From positions 28,501-92,500 of the forward strand of contig JANYHT010000037.1 in assembly GCA_025358925.1 (NCBI GenBank): DNA of 64,000 nt, given 5' to 3'. The position numbers were made by a program, and so were the translations under genes. Under the pieces are notes generated by a model that worked only from the letters and a program-made list of their open reading frames with translations, was not told the DNA's origin and made no database searches. Of this stretch, positions 39,993 to 49,500 are shown in pieces (position 1 is the stretch's first letter; each line of letters starts with the position of its first letter). Source of the DNA: Gemmatimonadaceae bacterium (GTDB lineage: Bacteria; Gemmatimonadota; Gemmatimonadetes; Gemmatimonadales; Gemmatimonadaceae).

Positions 39993-42775
39993 TTCGACGT
40001 AAGTCTATCGTAGTCCGACGGACGCTTGTCAGCGCCGCAGCGCTTGCTGCGGCGCTCGTCGTTCACACGTCACGGCTGTTCGCTCAGAGTACGGTAACGT
40101 CCGATCGCGGTGCGGCCGCACTTGGCTCTGTCCTGGACGGCTTAGGCACAACAGGTCGGGTGTTGCTGATTGCCGCGCATCCAGACGATGAAGACACGCA
40201 GCTCATCGCGTGGCTCGCGCGCGGACGCAAAGTCGAAACGGCCTACCTCTCGCTGACACGTGGCGATGGAGGACAAAATCTCATCGGCAACGAATTAGGC
40301 GAAGCACTCGGCGTCATTCGCACACAAGAATTGTTGTCGGCACGACGCATTGATGGTGGACGACAATTTTTTACGCGCGCATTCGATTTTGGTTTCAGCA
40401 AGAATGCTGAGGAAACGCTCAATCACTGGCCGCGCGACACAATCCTTGGCGACGTGGTGCGCGTGGTGCGCGCGTTCCGCCCACAGGTGATTGTCGCGGT
40501 GTTCAGCGGCACACCGCGAGATGGACACGGGCATCATCAAATCTCCGGAATTCTTGCGCGCGAAGTCTATGACATCAGCGCCGATACCGTGCGATTTCCG
40601 GCGGCTGGCTACGGCATGCCGTGGTCAGTGTCCAAGTTTTATCGCAACGCGCGTTTCGCTCCGGAGTTGCAGACCGTGAAGATGAACACCGGCGAGTACG
40701 ATGCGCTGCTTGGTCGAAGCTACTACGAGATTTCGGCCGAGAGTCGTTCGCAACATAAGTCGCAAGGCTTTGGCGTTTTGCAGCGCAAGGGTGTGGTCAT
40801 GGACTTCCTGACGCGTGAAGCATCGCGTGTGGTTGCGCCGACCGATGCGAAAACAGAGCAGAGCCTGCTTGACGGCGTTGACACCACGTGGGCGCATCTC
40901 AAAACGCGCACCGCGCGCGCTGATGTACGCGCCGCACTTGATACCGCAAACATCGCAATGAGCGAAGCGCGGCAGCTGTTTCGGGCGACGGACCCGACCG
41001 CGACCATGACGCCGCTTGCGAAGGCGCTGCGTTTGCTGCGCGCCGCTCGTGACCAGAGTGGCACTCGGCCAAAGATGTTGTTGGCTGCCCCAAACTTTCC
41101 GCAGCCGATGTTGTCGGATGCAAATGGCTATCTCGATCTCCCACCGAATCCGCGCATGGGCGCGCAGCGTGTCACGCCAGCCGCCGCACAAGCGGATGCC
41201 GAGTTATGGGACGCGTTATCGCTGACGATTGAGCGTACGGAGCGCGCGTTAGTGCTGGCGTCTGGTGTTGCCGTTGAGGCCACCGCGCCACGCGCAACGT
41301 TTCCTGTTCGCGAGCCGACGAAACGTACCGTTAACGATTCGTTGCCTGTGGCGGTTACGGTCTTCAATCGCGGTCGCACGACAGTGTCGTTCGTGGGTGC
41401 AGATGTGAGCGTCGTTGGTGCCCCCAATCGGCCGCAGGATACGAGCGTACAGAACGCGCCGCGCGCGATTGATCGCGACAGTGCGATCACCGTGAACACG
41501 TTTGCTACTGCGGTCGCGCCCACGGCGTCGTGGTGGCAAGCATTGTCGCGAACGGCCGATTGGTTTCGCGTCCCCATCAGTGCGCTCGATGATACGCAGC
41601 AACAAGCGTTAACCAGCACGGCGGTGACCGCGCATCTCCTGATTGCTGGAATGCCGATTGATGTAGTTGCGCCGGTCGTGAATCGTTTTGCCGATCCGGT
41701 CAAAGGCGATCAACAAGTGCCGGTCGCTGCAGTGCCAGGCATCACCATCGGGCTCGACAACGCCGTGGAGTACATTCGTGCGGACGTGCCCGTTGAGCGA
41801 GAATTTCGCGTACATGTGCTCTCTGCGTATCCCGCGCTTGCAAGTGTTGAGATCTCCATCCAGTTGCCTCCGGGACTGACAGCCGATTCTGCGTCGCGCA
41901 CACGTGTTCTCACGCCAGAAGCACCTGGAGCCACCGTCATTTTTAAAGTCAAAGGGAAGGTCGGGCCCGGGCGACTACAGATGGGGGTGATTGCGCGACA
42001 TGAAGCGACAACATCGTTCACCGGCTACTACACAATTGCTTACGATCACATCACACCGCAGCGCATGTACGCTACGTCCGGGATGTGGTTGGCGTCAGTG
42101 AAAGTGGTTTTGCCACCGCGTGCGCATGTTGGTTATGTGCAGGGCGTCGGCGACCATGGAATGGAAGCGCTGCGTCAGCTCGATGTCACGGTCGAAAAAC
42201 TCGATCCATCGGCGCTCGGTAGCACCGACCTCTCGCGTTTCACATCTATCATTGTTGGGCCGCGAGCATACGGTGCCAACAACGTGCTGGTCGCCAACAA
42301 TGCGAGGTTGTTGGACTACGCAAAGCGGGGTGGACGACTTGTCGTGCAGTACGGACAAGCGGAGATGATGAAGCCCGGCGTTATGCCGTTTCCCATTCAG
42401 CTTGCGCGCACCGCCGAACGCGTCACCATCGAAGACGCGCCGGTGACAATGCTTGTGCCAACCGCGCCGCTGCTCACGATGCCGAACAAGATTGGTGCGG
42501 ATGATTGGGTGAGTTGGGTGCAAGAACGCGCGACGTACATGCCAACGACGGCGGATAAAAACTACACCGCACTGCTGGCCATGAATGATCCGGGCGAACC
42601 CGTGAATAAGAACGGCCTCCTCATCGCGCCCGTCGGCAAAGGCAGCTATGTGTACGTCACGTTGGCCTTGTTTCGACAGTTGCCAAACGGTGTTCCGGGC
42701 GCTGCGCGTCTCTTGATGAACTTGATCAACGCCGCTCCACCGCCACCAGCAGCACCACCGAAAATGGAGCAATAG
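39989..42775 (+). CDS. exported PIG-L (LmbE)-family deacetylase with large C-terminal region
   Basis: 928 residues. Signal peptide (LVSAAALAAALVVHTSRLFAQ). The PIG-L zinc motif AAHPDDEDTQ is near residue 60, and the second His/Asp pair is in DGHGHHQISG near 180. These enzymes remove N-acetyl groups from sugars and their conjugates. The C-terminal 550 residues have beta-rich segments and a glutamine-amidotransferase-like part (IIVGPRAYGANN) typical of larger family members. The GTG at 39989 overlaps the sucA stop by 4 bases, with AGGTGGG upstream. Confidence 0.85.
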   Translation: MIRRKSIVVRRTLVSAAALAAALVVHTSRLFAQSTVTSDRGAAALGSVLDGLGTTGRVLLIAAHPDDEDTQLIAWLARGRKVETAYLSLTRGDGGQNLIGNELGEALGVIRTQELLSARRIDGGRQFFTRAFDFGFSKNAEETLNHWPRDTILGDVVRVVRAFRPQVIVAVFSGTPRDGHGHHQISGILAREVYDISADTVRFPAAGYGMPWSVSKFYRNARFAPELQTVKMNTGEYDALLGRSYYEISAESRSQHKSQGFGVLQRKGVVMDFLTREASRVVAPTDAKTEQSLLDGVDTTWAHLKTRTARADVRAALDTANIAMSEARQLFRATDPTATMTPLAKALRLLRAARDQSGTRPKMLLAAPNFPQPMLSDANGYLDLPPNPRMGAQRVTPAAAQADAELWDALSLTIERTERALVLASGVAVEATAPRATFPVREPTKRTVNDSLPVAVTVFNRGRTTVSFVGADVSVVGAPNRPQDTSVQNAPRAIDRDSAITVNTFATAVAPTASWWQALSRTADWFRVPISALDDTQQQALTSTAVTAHLLIAGMPIDVVAPVVNRFADPVKGDQQVPVAAVPGITIGLDNAVEYIRADVPVEREFRVHVLSAYPALASVEISIQLPPGLTADSASRTRVLTPEAPGATVIFKVKGKVGPGRLQMGVIARHEATTSFTGYYTIAYDHITPQRMYATSGMWLASVKVVLPPRAHVGYVQGVGDHGMEALRQLDVTVEKLDPSALGSTDLSRFTSIIVGPRAYGANNVLVANNARLLDYAKRGGRLVVQYGQAEMMKPGVMPFPIQLARTAERVTIEDAPVTMLVPTAPLLTMPNKIGADDWVSWVQERATYMPTTADKNYTALLAMNDPGEPVNKNGLLIAPVGKGSYVYVTLALFRQLPNGVPGAARLLMNLINAAPPPPAAPPKMEQ

Positions 42776-43812
42776 TGCGCGCAACATTGATACTGTGCGC
42801 AGTACTCGGCGCGACTGTTGTGGCGTGCGCACGCCGCGCAGAGCGCACGCCGCTCACGGTATACTCGCCACACGGCAAGGACTTGCTGTCGTATTACGAA
42901 TCGGGGTTTGAGAAAGCGAATCCAGATATCGATGTGCGATGGGTCGACATGGGCTCAGCGGAAATCCTTGAACGATTGCGCGCTGAGAAAGCAACGCCAG
43001 TCGCGGACGTTTGGTTTGGTGCACCGGCGGAGTTATTGGTACGCGCGGCGAAAGAGAATCTCTTGGACACGATTACGCCGTCGTGGGCGAGTGCATTGCC
43101 GCCCAGCGCGCGCGACGCTTCGCGCCACTGGTATGGCACATACCTTACGCCGGAAGTCATTGCATATAACACGCGATTTGTTGCCGATTCGGTCGCGCCG
43201 CACGATTGGGCTGATGTTACCAATGTGCGGTGGAAAGAGCATGTGGTGTTGCGTGACCCGGTGGCCAGTGGCACCATGCGTTCGATCTTCGGCGCGATGC
43301 TACAACGGTCCATTGTGCAAACGGGAAAGACCGATTCTGCATGGTCGTGGTTGCGTCGGCTGGATGGAAACACACGCGAATACACCACGACACCAGCCGT
43401 ATTGTACGAAAAATTGATGCGTGGTGACGGATGGATCACGCTCTACGATATGCCGGACATGGCCGCGCTCGCACGGCGGAGCAACGGGCAGATCAAATTT
43501 GCTTATCCGACAACCGGCACGCCGCTCGCTGTGGACGCAATTGCGCTGGTTCGCGGCAGTGCGCACCGTGCCGCGGCGGTAAAGTACCTTGAGTACGTCA
43601 CGTCCGTGTCTGCACTTCGCATTGCGGCAGCGTCCTTTGATCGCATGCCGGCGCGCATGGACATCCCAGATGAACAACTACCGGCGTGGATCAAAGAAGC
43701 GCGCAAAAACATTGTACCGCTCGCCATTGACGGCGCGCTGATGGCAGATTCGTTGGATCGCTGGATGCGCGCGTGGGATGCAACTGTGCGTAACCGCAAC
43801 CAGAAAAAGTAA
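42775..43812 (+). CDS. ABC-type substrate-binding lipoprotein (iron/2-aminoethylphosphonate-like)
   Basis: 345 residues. A lipobox is visible (GATVVACARR), so it is a lipid-anchored periplasmic binding protein. The segments LTVYSPHGKDLLSYY, VADVWFGAPAELL, TPEVIAYNTRF and YPTTGTPLAVDAIAL fit the family-1 binding proteins of Fe3+, thiamine (TbpA) or phosphonate. No permease or ATPase gene is adjacent, so its partners lie elsewhere. GTG start overlaps the upstream stop by 1 base. Given the thiamine locus 8 kb away, a thiamine-binding role is possible but speculative. Confidence 0.82.
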   Translation: MRATLILCAVLGATVVACARRAERTPLTVYSPHGKDLLSYYESGFEKANPDIDVRWVDMGSAEILERLRAEKATPVADVWFGAPAELLVRAAKENLLDTITPSWASALPPSARDASRHWYGTYLTPEVIAYNTRFVADSVAPHDWADVTNVRWKEHVVLRDPVASGTMRSIFGAMLQRSIVQTGKTDSAWSWLRRLDGNTREYTTTPAVLYEKLMRGDGWITLYDMPDMAALARRSNGQIKFAYPTTGTPLAVDAIALVRGSAHRAAAVKYLEYVTSVSALRIAAASFDRMPARMDIPDEQLPAWIKEARKNIVPLAIDGALMADSLDRWMRAWDATVRNRNQKK

Positions 43813-43820
43813 GAGCTACA

Positions 43821-45497
43821 TCACGCCGTGTGTGGACGTGCAACGCTCAACGCTCCGCCCACCAGTAACACCGTGATTGCTCCAATCACGTTATACCACA
43901 AGTAGGCAACGGATGGCGCCATATACGACACCGTACCCACCGCGAGCATGCCAGTGATGAGACCAACAAAGGCGCCAAATGCGCGCGTGCGCGGAATCAT
44001 GGCCAGTAAAAACACACCGAGAATCGAACCGTAAAAGAACGATCCAAAACGGTTGACAACCTCAATGAGTGAGCCGAGTGTGGCGGCTTTGGTTGCAACA
44101 AGACAAGCGAAGAGTCCCCAGATGCCGGTGGCGATCTTCGACGCCAGCAGATAGTGCGCATCGGAGCCTTCGGGTTTGAACCAACGGCGATAAAAATCAA
44201 TGATTGACACTGTCGATAACGAATTGAGTTCTGCTGCTACGCTTGACATCGCCGCGCCAATCACCGCTGCGAGAAAAAGTCCGGCCAAACCAAGCGGCAA
44301 GTGATCCAACACAAATCGCGGAATGATATAGTTCACATCGCGTGACGACTGACCGGTCACGCGCTCGGCAGCCGCAAGCGCTTCTTTGCGCACCGTTCCC
44401 ACGTCTGCATCGCTCGCGCGAAACGCCGCGAGTGTACTCGTTTCTGCCCTTGTGTCGCCGGCTCGCTGTGCGGCCGACGCGGCACGCGCTGCGGCTTGTC
44501 GAGTGGACACGGCGACGACATAACGCGATGCGAGCGCGTCATACGTTGCCGGCTCCGCCGCGCGGACCTGCCGTTCGTGCGACGGATTGTACAACATTGG
44601 TGCCGGCTCAAACAAGAAGAACAAAAACACCAGCACGCCCACCAGCAGCACCAAGGCCTGCAACGGGATTTTCCAGTACGCACTGATGAGCAACGAACTC
44701 CGCGCCTCGGGCACGGACTTGGCGGCGAGGTAACGCTGTACCTGACTTTGATCGGTGCCAAAGTACGACAGCATCAAAAACGTGCCGCCGATAATACCAG
44801 ACCAAAATGTGTAGGTCTTTGTAAGGTCAAACGTGAAATCAAATACCTGTAAGCGTCCGGTTGCGCCGGCAATTCGCATCGCATCGTCGATCGGGATCGG
44901 CATCTGTACCACGAGCACGACCACCATCATGGTGAGTGCGGCGACGACGACAAACATCTGCTTCACGTCAGCCCAGGCAACGGCCTGCACGCCGCCGAGC
45001 ACCGTGTAGATCACGGTTGGTACACCAAATAGCGCGACCGACCACACGAGATTCCAACCGAAAATTGCAGAGAACACCACCGCTGGTGCGGCGATAATGG
45101 TACCGCACGACATGCCGCGCGAAAGCAGAAACAGAAAACTGGTGAGGGAGCGCGTCTTGGCATCGAAGCGTCGCTCGAGATACTCATACGCGGTGTACAC
45201 TTTCGCGCCGTGTAGAAATGGCACGAGCGTGACGCCGAGTATCACCATCGCGATCGGTAGTCCGAAGTAAAATTGGACGAACCGCAAACCGTCTGTCGCA
45301 CCCTGCCCAGTGGTGCCGATGAGTGTAACGGCGGAGAGCTGGGTCGCCATGACGGAGAGACCCACGGCCCACCACGGCAAACTTCGATTCGCGAGAAAAT
45401 ATCCTTCAATGTTTTTTGTACCGCGAGTGCGTCGCAAGCCATCGACGACCACCACGAGAAGATAGGTCGCGACGACCGCCCAGTTGATCCAATGCAT
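43821..45497 (-). CDS. sodium:solute symporter (SSS family)
   Basis: 558 residues with about 13-14 hydrophobic helices. Visible family features are NRSLPWWAVGLSVMATQLSA near residue 40, LGGVQAVAWADVKQMFVV near 165 and GTDQSQVQRYLAAKS near 245. The family imports sugars, proline, iodide, sialic acid or vitamins by Na+ co-transport; the substrate is not clear. A hydrophilic insert of ~90 residues (from FEPAPMLYNPSHERQ) between helices is unusual. A 32-residue membrane protein is encoded directly upstream. Confidence 0.9.
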   Translation of the reverse strand: MHWINWAVVATYLLVVVVDGLRRTRGTKNIEGYFLANRSLPWWAVGLSVMATQLSAVTLIGTTGQGATDGLRFVQFYFGLPIAMVILGVTLVPFLHGAKVYTAYEYLERRFDAKTRSLTSFLFLLSRGMSCGTIIAAPAVVFSAIFGWNLVWSVALFGVPTVIYTVLGGVQAVAWADVKQMFVVVAALTMMVVVLVVQMPIPIDDAMRIAGATGRLQVFDFTFDLTKTYTFWSGIIGGTFLMLSYFGTDQSQVQRYLAAKSVPEARSSLLISAYWKIPLQALVLLVGVLVFLFFLFEPAPMLYNPSHERQVRAAEPATYDALASRYVVAVSTRQAAARAASAAQRAGDTRAETSTLAAFRASDADVGTVRKEALAAAERVTGQSSRDVNYIIPRFVLDHLPLGLAGLFLAAVIGAAMSSVAAELNSLSTVSIIDFYRRWFKPEGSDAHYLLASKIATGIWGLFACLVATKAATLGSLIEVVNRFGSFFYGSILGVFLLAMIPRTRAFGAFVGLITGMLAVGTVSYMAPSVAYLWYNVIGAITVLLVGGALSVARPHTA

Positions 45498-45503
45498 CGT
45501 GCG

Positions 45504-45602
45504 TCAGCTCGTGTAGCGAGACTGCAAAAGCCAGAGCAGCGCGAGCGCGACTGCCTGGATGAGAAGCACGCGCCAAAGCGTCGTGCGAAACGGAGTGGAC
45601 AT
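45504..45602 (-). CDS. 32-residue single-helix membrane microprotein
   Basis: MSTPFRTTLWRVLLIQAV at the front continues into a hydrophobic helix ALALLWLLQSRYTS, end included. It is 32 residues, starting 10 bases after the antiporter stop and ending 6 bases before the symporter start on the same strand, so all three genes are probably one operon. I infer a small accessory subunit of the symporter, but there is no named family I can vouch for. A ribosome-binding site is weak. Confidence 0.5.
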   Translation of the reverse strand: MSTPFRTTLWRVLLIQAVALALLWLLQSRYTS

Positions 45603-45611
45603 AGGACCAAA

Positions 45612-46892
45612 CTATGATGCGAGCGCCGCCGGTGTGGAAGGTGCAGACGATGACGCCGCTCTCAAAAGGACGCGTTTGACCACCGCGCCGACGCTCACGC
45701 CTTGGACGAGAATCGAGAAGCACACCACCACGTACGTCATCGTGACGAGCGTGGCGCGATGCTCGCTCGCAGGCAAGGACAGCGCCAGCGCCACGCTAAT
45801 GCCGCCGCGAAGCCCGGCCCAGGTAAGAATGGGTAGCGCGCCCGGATGCGACCGTCGCGCCTCAGGCAGCAGGGCGAGGGGCACGCCACTCGCGGCAACG
45901 CGCGCAAGCAACACGAGAGGGATGGCGAACACGCCCGCACCTAGCGACGCGCCCGAGAATTGAATGACGACCACTTCTACGCCCATCAGCACGAATAAAA
46001 TGGCATTGAGAAACTCGTCTACCAATTCCCAAAATTCATCCAGCCTTGCTCGACTTTGTGTCGAGAGTGCATAGGCACGACCGTGGCTTCCGACGATAAG
46101 ACCGGCAACCACCATCGCCAGCGGTCCAGACACATGTAGTCGATTGGCCAGAGCATAACCGCCCGTCGTCAGGGCGAGTGTCAGCAAAATTTCAACTTGG
46201 TACGCGTCTACTTTTGCGAGCATGCGATTGGTCAGCCAACCAACTGCGGCCCCATAAAAACAGCCGCCAACCGCTTCAACGACGAAGAGTTGGGTGATGT
46301 GCCCGACGTCCAGTTGTGCCCCACCCGAAGCGACACCTAACAGCACGAGAAAGACGACCACGCCCACGCCATCGTTGAACAACGACTCGCCGGTGATGGC
46401 GACTTCAAGACGCTTCGGCACACCGACACTTTTGAGAATGGCGCCAACCGCGATCGGGTCGGTGGGCGAAATAAGCGCGCCAAACACGAGACACCACGCA
46501 AATGGCACCGGAATGCCAACGAGAGATGTGAGCCACCAACTGCCCGCGCCAACGATGAGCGTCGACAGCACGACACCAAGCGTCGACATCAAACCAACCA
46601 GCTTCCATTGAGCACGTAATTCCGCGATGTCCACATGCAGTGAGCCTGCAAACAGCAACGCTCCTAGCATCCCGTTGAGCAAAGTGGCGTCGAAGTCGAC
46701 CGCGTGTACCAGCGCGGTGAGCCGTGCGAGATCGACGACATCCGCACGCTCCAAGGCGAGCAGTAGAAGCGATCCGGCCAGTGCGAGCGCCATCAGGCCG
46801 ATCGTTGGCGGCAACCGTAGCCAACGATGATTGATCCATGAAAAAATGGCCGTCAGCGACAGAACGGTCGCGAGTAGCTCGAAGGGCGTCAC
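45612..46892 (-). CDS. CPA1-type sodium:proton antiporter
   Basis: 426 residues from the chosen GTG, about 12 hydrophobic helices. The transport core is visible in LLNGMLGALLFAGSLHVD, GALISPTDPIAVGAIL (TDP motif) and TGESLFNDGVGVVVFLVLL (the family ND pair). It exchanges Na+ or K+ for protons at the inner membrane. The start lies only 23 bases from the divergent NDH-2 gene start, so the promoters must overlap or lie within the opposite gene. It leads an operon with the microprotein and the symporter. Confidence 0.88.
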   Translation of the reverse strand: MTPFELLATVLSLTAIFSWINHRWLRLPPTIGLMALALAGSLLLLALERADVVDLARLTALVHAVDFDATLLNGMLGALLFAGSLHVDIAELRAQWKLVGLMSTLGVVLSTLIVGAGSWWLTSLVGIPVPFAWCLVFGALISPTDPIAVGAILKSVGVPKRLEVAITGESLFNDGVGVVVFLVLLGVASGGAQLDVGHITQLFVVEAVGGCFYGAAVGWLTNRMLAKVDAYQVEILLTLALTTGGYALANRLHVSGPLAMVVAGLIVGSHGRAYALSTQSRARLDEFWELVDEFLNAILFVLMGVEVVVIQFSGASLGAGVFAIPLVLLARVAASGVPLALLPEARRSHPGALPILTWAGLRGGISVALALSLPASEHRATLVTMTYVVVCFSILVQGVSVGAVVKRVLLRAASSSAPSTPAALAS

Positions 46893-46915
46893 GTTTCTCG
46901 GCGAAAGAGTGTAAA

Positions 46916-48247
46916 ATGAAAGATATGCGCACGACCTCTGCCCTCGCTTCTGACTCTGCAACGCGACCCCACGTGATCATCATCGGCGGCGGCTTTGGTG
47001 GCCTCGCCGCTGCGCGTGAACTGCGTAACGCGCCGGTGCGCATCACGGTGATTGACCGCAATAACCATCACACGTTTCAACCGCTGCTCTATCAGGTGGC
47101 GATGGCGGGACTCGCGCCCAGCGACATCACGGTGCCCATTCGTTGGCGATTGCGAAATCAAGCCAACACCACGGTGCTGTTGGGCGACGTGACTGGCGTC
47201 GATGCCGATGCACATTCCATCACGATCGATGCGACGCGCACCATGCGCTACGACTTTCTCATCATCGCGAGCGGTGCGCGCCATGGGTATTTCGGACATG
47301 ACGAATGGGAAGCGTTTGCTCCGGGACTTAAAGACATCGAAGACGCGTATCGCATTCGGCAACGGTTTTTGCTGGCCTTCGAAAACGCAGAGCGGACGGT
47401 AAATCCCGCCGAGCGCGCGGCGTACCTGACGTTTGTGGTGGTGGGCGCTGGTCCAACGGGCGTTGAGTTGGCGGGCACCATTCCAAATATCGCCAAACGC
47501 TCCTTCGTGAAAGATTTTCGCAATATTGACACGCGCACGACCCGCGTACTGCTCGTCGAAGCCGGTGCGCGAATTCTCAGTACGTTTCCTGACGATTTAT
47601 CTGCCGCTGCGCAGCGCGACCTTATCGAATTGGGCGTCGAGGTGCGCTTGGGAACGCCGGTGACGCGCATCGAACGTGACGCCGTATGGATTGGCGACGA
47701 GCGCATTTCCACGCACAGCGTGTTTTGGGCGGCGGGCAATGTTGCGTCACCGCTGGGCCGGATGCTCAATGCACCGACGGATCGCGCTGGTCGCGTGAAA
47801 GTGACACCCGATCTCTCGGTGCCTGGCCATTCGGAGCTGTTTGTCGTCGGTGACCTGTGTTATGTCGAGCGTGCGGATGGCCGACCGATTCCGTCTGTCG
47901 CTCCTTCGGCGAATCAAACAGGCACACACGCCGCGCGCATGATTCGCCAGACATTAGCGAAGCAACCGCGCACCGCATTCAAGTATTTTCATAAAGGCGA
48001 TCTGGCGACAATCGGTCGACACAAGGCTGTCGCCGCCTTTGGTCGATTGCATTTCAATGGATACTTCACATGGTTTCTGTGGCTCTTCGTGCACTTGATG
48101 TACTTGGTCGGGTTCCGCAACCGCGTCTCGGTCTTGCTCCAGTGGGCATGGGCCTACGTGACGTATCAGCCGGGCGTGCGCCTTATTTCTGGTCACGTAC
48201 CGATTGACGATGCCGTCGTGCCACATCCGAACGTGGCACACCCATGA
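46916..48247 (+). CDS. ndh: type II NADH dehydrogenase
   Basis: 443 residues. NDH-2 oxidises NADH and reduces quinone without pumping protons. The FAD-binding motif is IIIGGGFGGLAAAREL near residue 18, the NADH-binding motif VVVGAGPTGVELAGTI near 185, and the second FAD segment ELFVVGDLCYVE near 310. The C-terminal amphipathic membrane-binding part contains YFTWFLWLFVHLMYLVGF. ATG 46916 has GAAAGAG upstream. The next gene overlaps its stop (ATGA), tying it to regulators. Confidence 0.93.
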   Translation: MKDMRTTSALASDSATRPHVIIIGGGFGGLAAARELRNAPVRITVIDRNNHHTFQPLLYQVAMAGLAPSDITVPIRWRLRNQANTTVLLGDVTGVDADAHSITIDATRTMRYDFLIIASGARHGYFGHDEWEAFAPGLKDIEDAYRIRQRFLLAFENAERTVNPAERAAYLTFVVVGAGPTGVELAGTIPNIAKRSFVKDFRNIDTRTTRVLLVEAGARILSTFPDDLSAAAQRDLIELGVEVRLGTPVTRIERDAVWIGDERISTHSVFWAAGNVASPLGRMLNAPTDRAGRVKVTPDLSVPGHSELFVVGDLCYVERADGRPIPSVAPSANQTGTHAARMIRQTLAKQPRTAFKYFHKGDLATIGRHKAVAAFGRLHFNGYFTWFLWLFVHLMYLVGFRNRVSVLLQWAWAYVTYQPGVRLISGHVPIDDAVVPHPNVAHP

Positions 48248-48894
48248 CGGGTGACGGGACAATCCAACGGGAACAGGATGCTCGCGCACTTTCGGCGCTT
48301 GTACACGATGTCAACAATGCGCTGAATCCAATAATGGCTGTGGCGTATCTCTTGCATCATCATGCGGAATCGCCCGAGATTGTGCGCGAGTACGCGGCTC
48401 GCATTACGGAAGCCGCCAACAACGCCGCACTGGCCGTGGCGCGCATCGCGTCATTCAATCGACATGCACTGATGGCCGCGCCCGTGGAAAAACCAGCGCT
48501 GTCGCTAGAGACCGTTACGGCGCAACATATTTTGGTGGTCGAGGATCACGATGAATCACGCGAGTTCCTGCGCCGCCTACTGCGCGCGAACGGTCACCGC
48601 GTGGACGCCGTAGGCAATTGTGCGGATGCGCGCGCACGACTCGCAGCAAATGGACCACCCCCTTACCATCTATTGCTCACGGATGTCGACTTGCCGGATG
48701 GTACTGGGTGGCATCTGCTCACGTTCGCGAAACAGCACCTCCCTCGGCTGCGAGTGGGCGTGATAACGGGATGGGAACCAATGATCGGGAGCGAAGACGC
48801 TGCCGGTGCGGAATTCATACTTCGAAAACCGCTGCACGCCGCTGAACTGCTGGCTCACGTCGCGGGACGTACTTTACCCGGACACACGGAGTAA
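48244..48894 (+). CDS. HisKA-like/receiver protein without ATPase domain
   Basis: 216 residues. Residues 1-~75 form a dimerisation helix pair with a His in ALVHDVNNALNPIMAV and an Ala/Arg-rich second helix. A receiver domain follows: acidic pair in HILVVEDHDESREF near 100, phospho-acceptor Asp in LLLTDVDLPDGTGW near 150, and the Lys in FILRKPLHAAE near 190. No HATPase domain is present, so the protein cannot phosphorylate itself; another kinase must act on it. The ATGA overlap with ndh suggests co-expression with respiration. An ANTAR regulator follows. Confidence 0.75.
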   Translation: MTGDGTIQREQDARALSALVHDVNNALNPIMAVAYLLHHHAESPEIVREYAARITEAANNAALAVARIASFNRHALMAAPVEKPALSLETVTAQHILVVEDHDESREFLRRLLRANGHRVDAVGNCADARARLAANGPPPYHLLLTDVDLPDGTGWHLLTFAKQHLPRLRVGVITGWEPMIGSEDAAGAEFILRKPLHAAELLAHVAGRTLPGHTE

Positions 48895-48897
48895 ACA

Positions 48898-49500
48898 ATG
48901 TCAGACTTGCCGTCAACAATTCGCGTTCTCGTTGCCGAAGACAACCCGCTTGAGCGGTCCACCTTAGTGGAGTTACTCACGGTACTCGGCCATATGGTCG
49001 TGGCCGAAGTGGAGAGCGGCGCTGACGCGATTGAACAGGCGCGACAGTTTACCCCGGACGCTGTCTTGCTCGATGTGCACATGCCGGGCGCGAACGGCGT
49101 GCAGGCCGCCGAAGAAATCGCCAATACCTTGCCGGGGACGGCCGTCGTGCTGATTACCGGCGATCTCTCGCTTTCGTTGTCCATTGCGGATGTGATGCGG
49201 AGCGGCGCCGTTGCGCTCCTCGCGAAACCGACGCCGCCCACCACACTCGATGCCACGTTGCGCATGGCTGTCGGCCGCGCGCGCGAACTACTGGCCGCAC
49301 GCAAAGAAGCCGCCGATGCTAAACAGCAATTAGAATCGCGGAAACTCATTGAACGCGCGAAAGGCATTCTCATGCGTCGCACGGGCAGTAGCGAGCAAGA
49401 GGCCTATCGCATCATGCAGCGCAGCAGTCAGGACCGCTCTGTGCCGATGGTGGACATCGCCAAAGCGGTCCTGGACAGTGAGCCTGGTATGAAGAGCTAG
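48898..49500 (+). CDS. ANTAR-domain response regulator
   Basis: 200 residues. A receiver domain (VLVAEDNPLERS, Asp in AVLLDVHMPGANG near residue 60, Lys in LLAKPTPP near 105) joins an ANTAR RNA-binding domain with LIERAKGILMRRTGSSEQEA near 160. ANTAR proteins bind paired RNA hairpins and prevent transcription termination when phosphorylated. Its start lies 3 bases after the HisKA/receiver gene stop. Its own target hairpins are not evident nearby. The end overlaps the convergent M20 peptidase gene by 4 bases. Confidence 0.88.
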   Translation: MSDLPSTIRVLVAEDNPLERSTLVELLTVLGHMVVAEVESGADAIEQARQFTPDAVLLDVHMPGANGVQAAEEIANTLPGTAVVLITGDLSLSLSIADVMRSGAVALLAKPTPPTTLDATLRMAVGRARELLAARKEAADAKQQLESRKLIERAKGILMRRTGSSEQEAYRIMQRSSQDRSVPMVDIAKAVLDSEPGMKS

